DNA of 7,263 bases, taken from an uncultured Lachnospiraceae bacterium (GTDB taxonomy: Bacteria; Bacillota; Clostridia; Lachnospirales; Lachnospiraceae). The position numbers and the translations under genes were made by a program. The notes beneath the pieces are model-generated. The model was not told the origin of the DNA, did no database searches, and worked only from the letters and a program-made list of their open reading frames with translations. Of this stretch, positions 6,321-7,263 are shown piece by piece (positions within the stretch are counted from its first letter, which is position 1; each line of letters starts with the position of its first letter). The DNA lies in contig CALGGH010000053.1 of assembly GCA_937916415.1 (NCBI GenBank), forward strand, positions 1-7,263, given 5' to 3'.

Positions 6321-7263
6321 ATGTCTAAAAACTTATACATAGCAGAAAAGAAAAGCGTGGGCCTGCAGTTCGCTGACGCCTTGAAGTTTACCGACAGGGA
6401 GGACAGGAAGGGATACCTGGAGTCCGGGGACGACGTCATCACCTGGTGCAGGGGGCACCTGGTGGAAATGTGCTATCCCGAGGAGTACGACCCTAATCTC
6501 AGGAGATGGAGATATGATACGATTCCCTTCATCCCCGAGGAGTACAAGTACAAGGTAAAGGATGACGCCAAGCGGGAATTCGGCATAGTCAGCGGCCTGA
6601 TGAAGAGGGCCGACGTCACGCGCATATACGTCTGCACGGACTCCGGACGCGAGGGAGAGTACATCTACCGCCTGGTGGAGCGCATGGCCGGCGTAAGCGG
6701 CAAGGAGCGCAAAAGGGTATGGATAGATTCCCAGACAGAGGAAGAGATCCTGAGGGGCATACGCGAGGCCAGGGACCTGTCTGCCTATGACAGCCTGTCG
6801 GATTCGGCATACCTGAGGGCCAAGGAAGACTACCTGATGGGCATCAACTTCTCCAGGGCCATGACGCTCAAGTTCCAGAATCCCATCAAGGAGTTCCTGC
6901 ATGCGGACAGGGCCACCGTCAGCGTGGGCAGGGTCATGACCTGCGTGCTGGGCATCGTGGTGGACCGCGAGCGTGAGATCAGGTCCTTTGTCAAGACGCC
7001 GTTTTACAGGGTGCTGGCTGACTTAGAGCTCGAGGGCTTTGGGTTTGATGCGGAGTGGAGGTGCACCGGGCAGAGCAAGTATTTCGGGACGCCCCTTTTG
7101 TACAAGGAGAACGGCTTCAAGGCCAGGGAGACCGCGGAAGAACTGACTGAACAGGAAAATGAACAGAAAAAAAAGATAACACCGAACCCAAAGCGTATTC
7201 CCTTCTTCCTGCTGTTATCGGATCATTTCTTTTTTTTCTGTTCATTTTCCTGTTCAGCGCATA
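6321..7263 (+). CDS. topB: DNA topoisomerase III-like type IA topoisomerase, N-terminal part; authentic sequence ends near 7146
   Basis: Type IA enzymes pass one DNA strand through a break in another and resolve recombination or replication intermediates. The start at ATG 6321 gives MSKNLYIAEKKSVGLQF, the usual TOPRIM opening with catalytic Glu9. The second TOPRIM motif reads TDSGREGEYIYR (Asp107, Arg110, Glu111, Glu113), with Gly109 where most topoisomerases have the second Asp of DxD. Further on, LRAKEDYLMGINFSRAMT and SVGRVMTCVLGIVV (201 onward; compare SVGRVQTPTL) are family motifs. The fragment stops before the catalytic Tyr region, expected beyond residue 300. Similarity fades after GFKARETAEEL, at about residue 275 (7146). 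The remaining 39 codons stay open to the window edge but encode a poly-Phe stretch produced by an inverted repeat, so the gene is probably interrupted or mis-assembled there. An in-frame ATG at 6273 exists but lacks an RBS and family sequence. No clear RBS precedes 6321 either. Confidence 0.85.
   Translation, partial: MSKNLYIAEKKSVGLQFADALKFTDREDRKGYLESGDDVITWCRGHLVEMCYPEEYDPNLRRWRYDTIPFIPEEYKYKVKDDAKREFGIVSGLMKRADVTRIYVCTDSGREGEYIYRLVERMAGVSGKERKRVWIDSQTEEEILRGIREARDLSAYDSLSDSAYLRAKEDYLMGINFSRAMTLKFQNPIKEFLHADRATVSVGRVMTCVLGIVVDREREIRSFVKTPFYRVLADLELEGFGFDAEWRCTGQSKYFGTPLLYKENGFKARETAEELTEQENEQKKKITPNPKRIPFFLLLSDHFFFFCSFSCSAH
7147..7257. repeat. Perfect 30-bp inverted repeat with 51-nt spacer at the end of the window
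   Basis: The left arm (7147-7176) begins CTGAACAGGAAAATGAACAG, continues with eight A and ends GA. The right arm (7228-7257) is its exact reverse complement. Identity stops sharply on both sides: the flanks (GAACTGA left, CGCATA right) do not pair and show no target-site duplication. Each arm contains TGAACAG twice at a 12-bp interval. The spacer holds a second inverted pair, GATAAC (7175-7180) and GTTATC (7214-7219), overlapping the outer arm. The repeat starts where topB similarity ends. It could be the end of an inserted element, a rearrangement scar, or a chimeric read or assembly artefact. Confidence 0.85.

Noticed and set aside
7147..7257. Simple MITE with target-site duplication
   Set aside because: The bases just outside the arms (CTGA left, CGCA right) do not form a direct duplication, so a clean MITE insertion is not supported.
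1..7263. CRISPR array, tRNA or rRNA genes
   Set aside because: No regularly spaced repeats of 25-40 bp and no cloverleaf or rRNA-like segments were seen by eye.

Overview
The window looks like a chromosomal segment from a Clostridia-class Firmicute, most likely a Lachnospiraceae member. The evidence is the archaeal/fungal-type asd, the PAS-GGDEF-EAL protein, the archaeal-type ATPase with a DUF234 tail, a TopB variant with a TDSGREGEYIYR TOPRIM motif, and an RHS-type secreted protein beside an IS1634-like transposase. From about 1938 onward the genes are fairly GC-rich and favour AGG for Arg and ATA for Ile. The first 1.9 kb is visibly more A/T-rich.

Region 1 (1-1937) is a graveyard. An acidic N-terminal piece of an RHS/YD-repeat-associated protein enters from the left edge and breaks off near 860. 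It is joined directly to the C-terminal half of a DDE transposase that lacks its N-terminal half. The transposase has a Lys/Arg-rich tail with AT-hook-like GRPKG repeats; its last part lies in another frame after a stop.

Region 2 (1938-3023) is a complete aspartate-semialdehyde dehydrogenase gene with a strong ribosome binding site.

Region 3 (3024-6248) has a 134-bp gap with short phased repeats, then two closely spaced genes. The first is a PAS-GGDEF-EAL protein whose cyclase motif is destroyed but whose phosphodiesterase motifs are intact. The second, 10 nt later, is an ATPase_2-DUF234 protein with an intact P-loop but an altered nuclease-like C-terminal motif.

Region 4 (6249-7263) has a nested hairpin between genes and then the N-terminal part of a topoisomerase III-like gene. 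Recognisable topoisomerase sequence stops near 7146, exactly where a perfect 30-bp inverted repeat (7147-7176 / 7228-7257, 51-nt spacer) begins. This is either an insertion or rearrangement in topB or an assembly artefact at the end of the sequence.

I see no tRNA, rRNA or CRISPR array. No clearly new defence or mobile system is proven. The best leads are the terminal inverted repeat, the EAL-ATPase pairing with matching loss of catalytic residues, and the AT-hook-repeat transposase tail.
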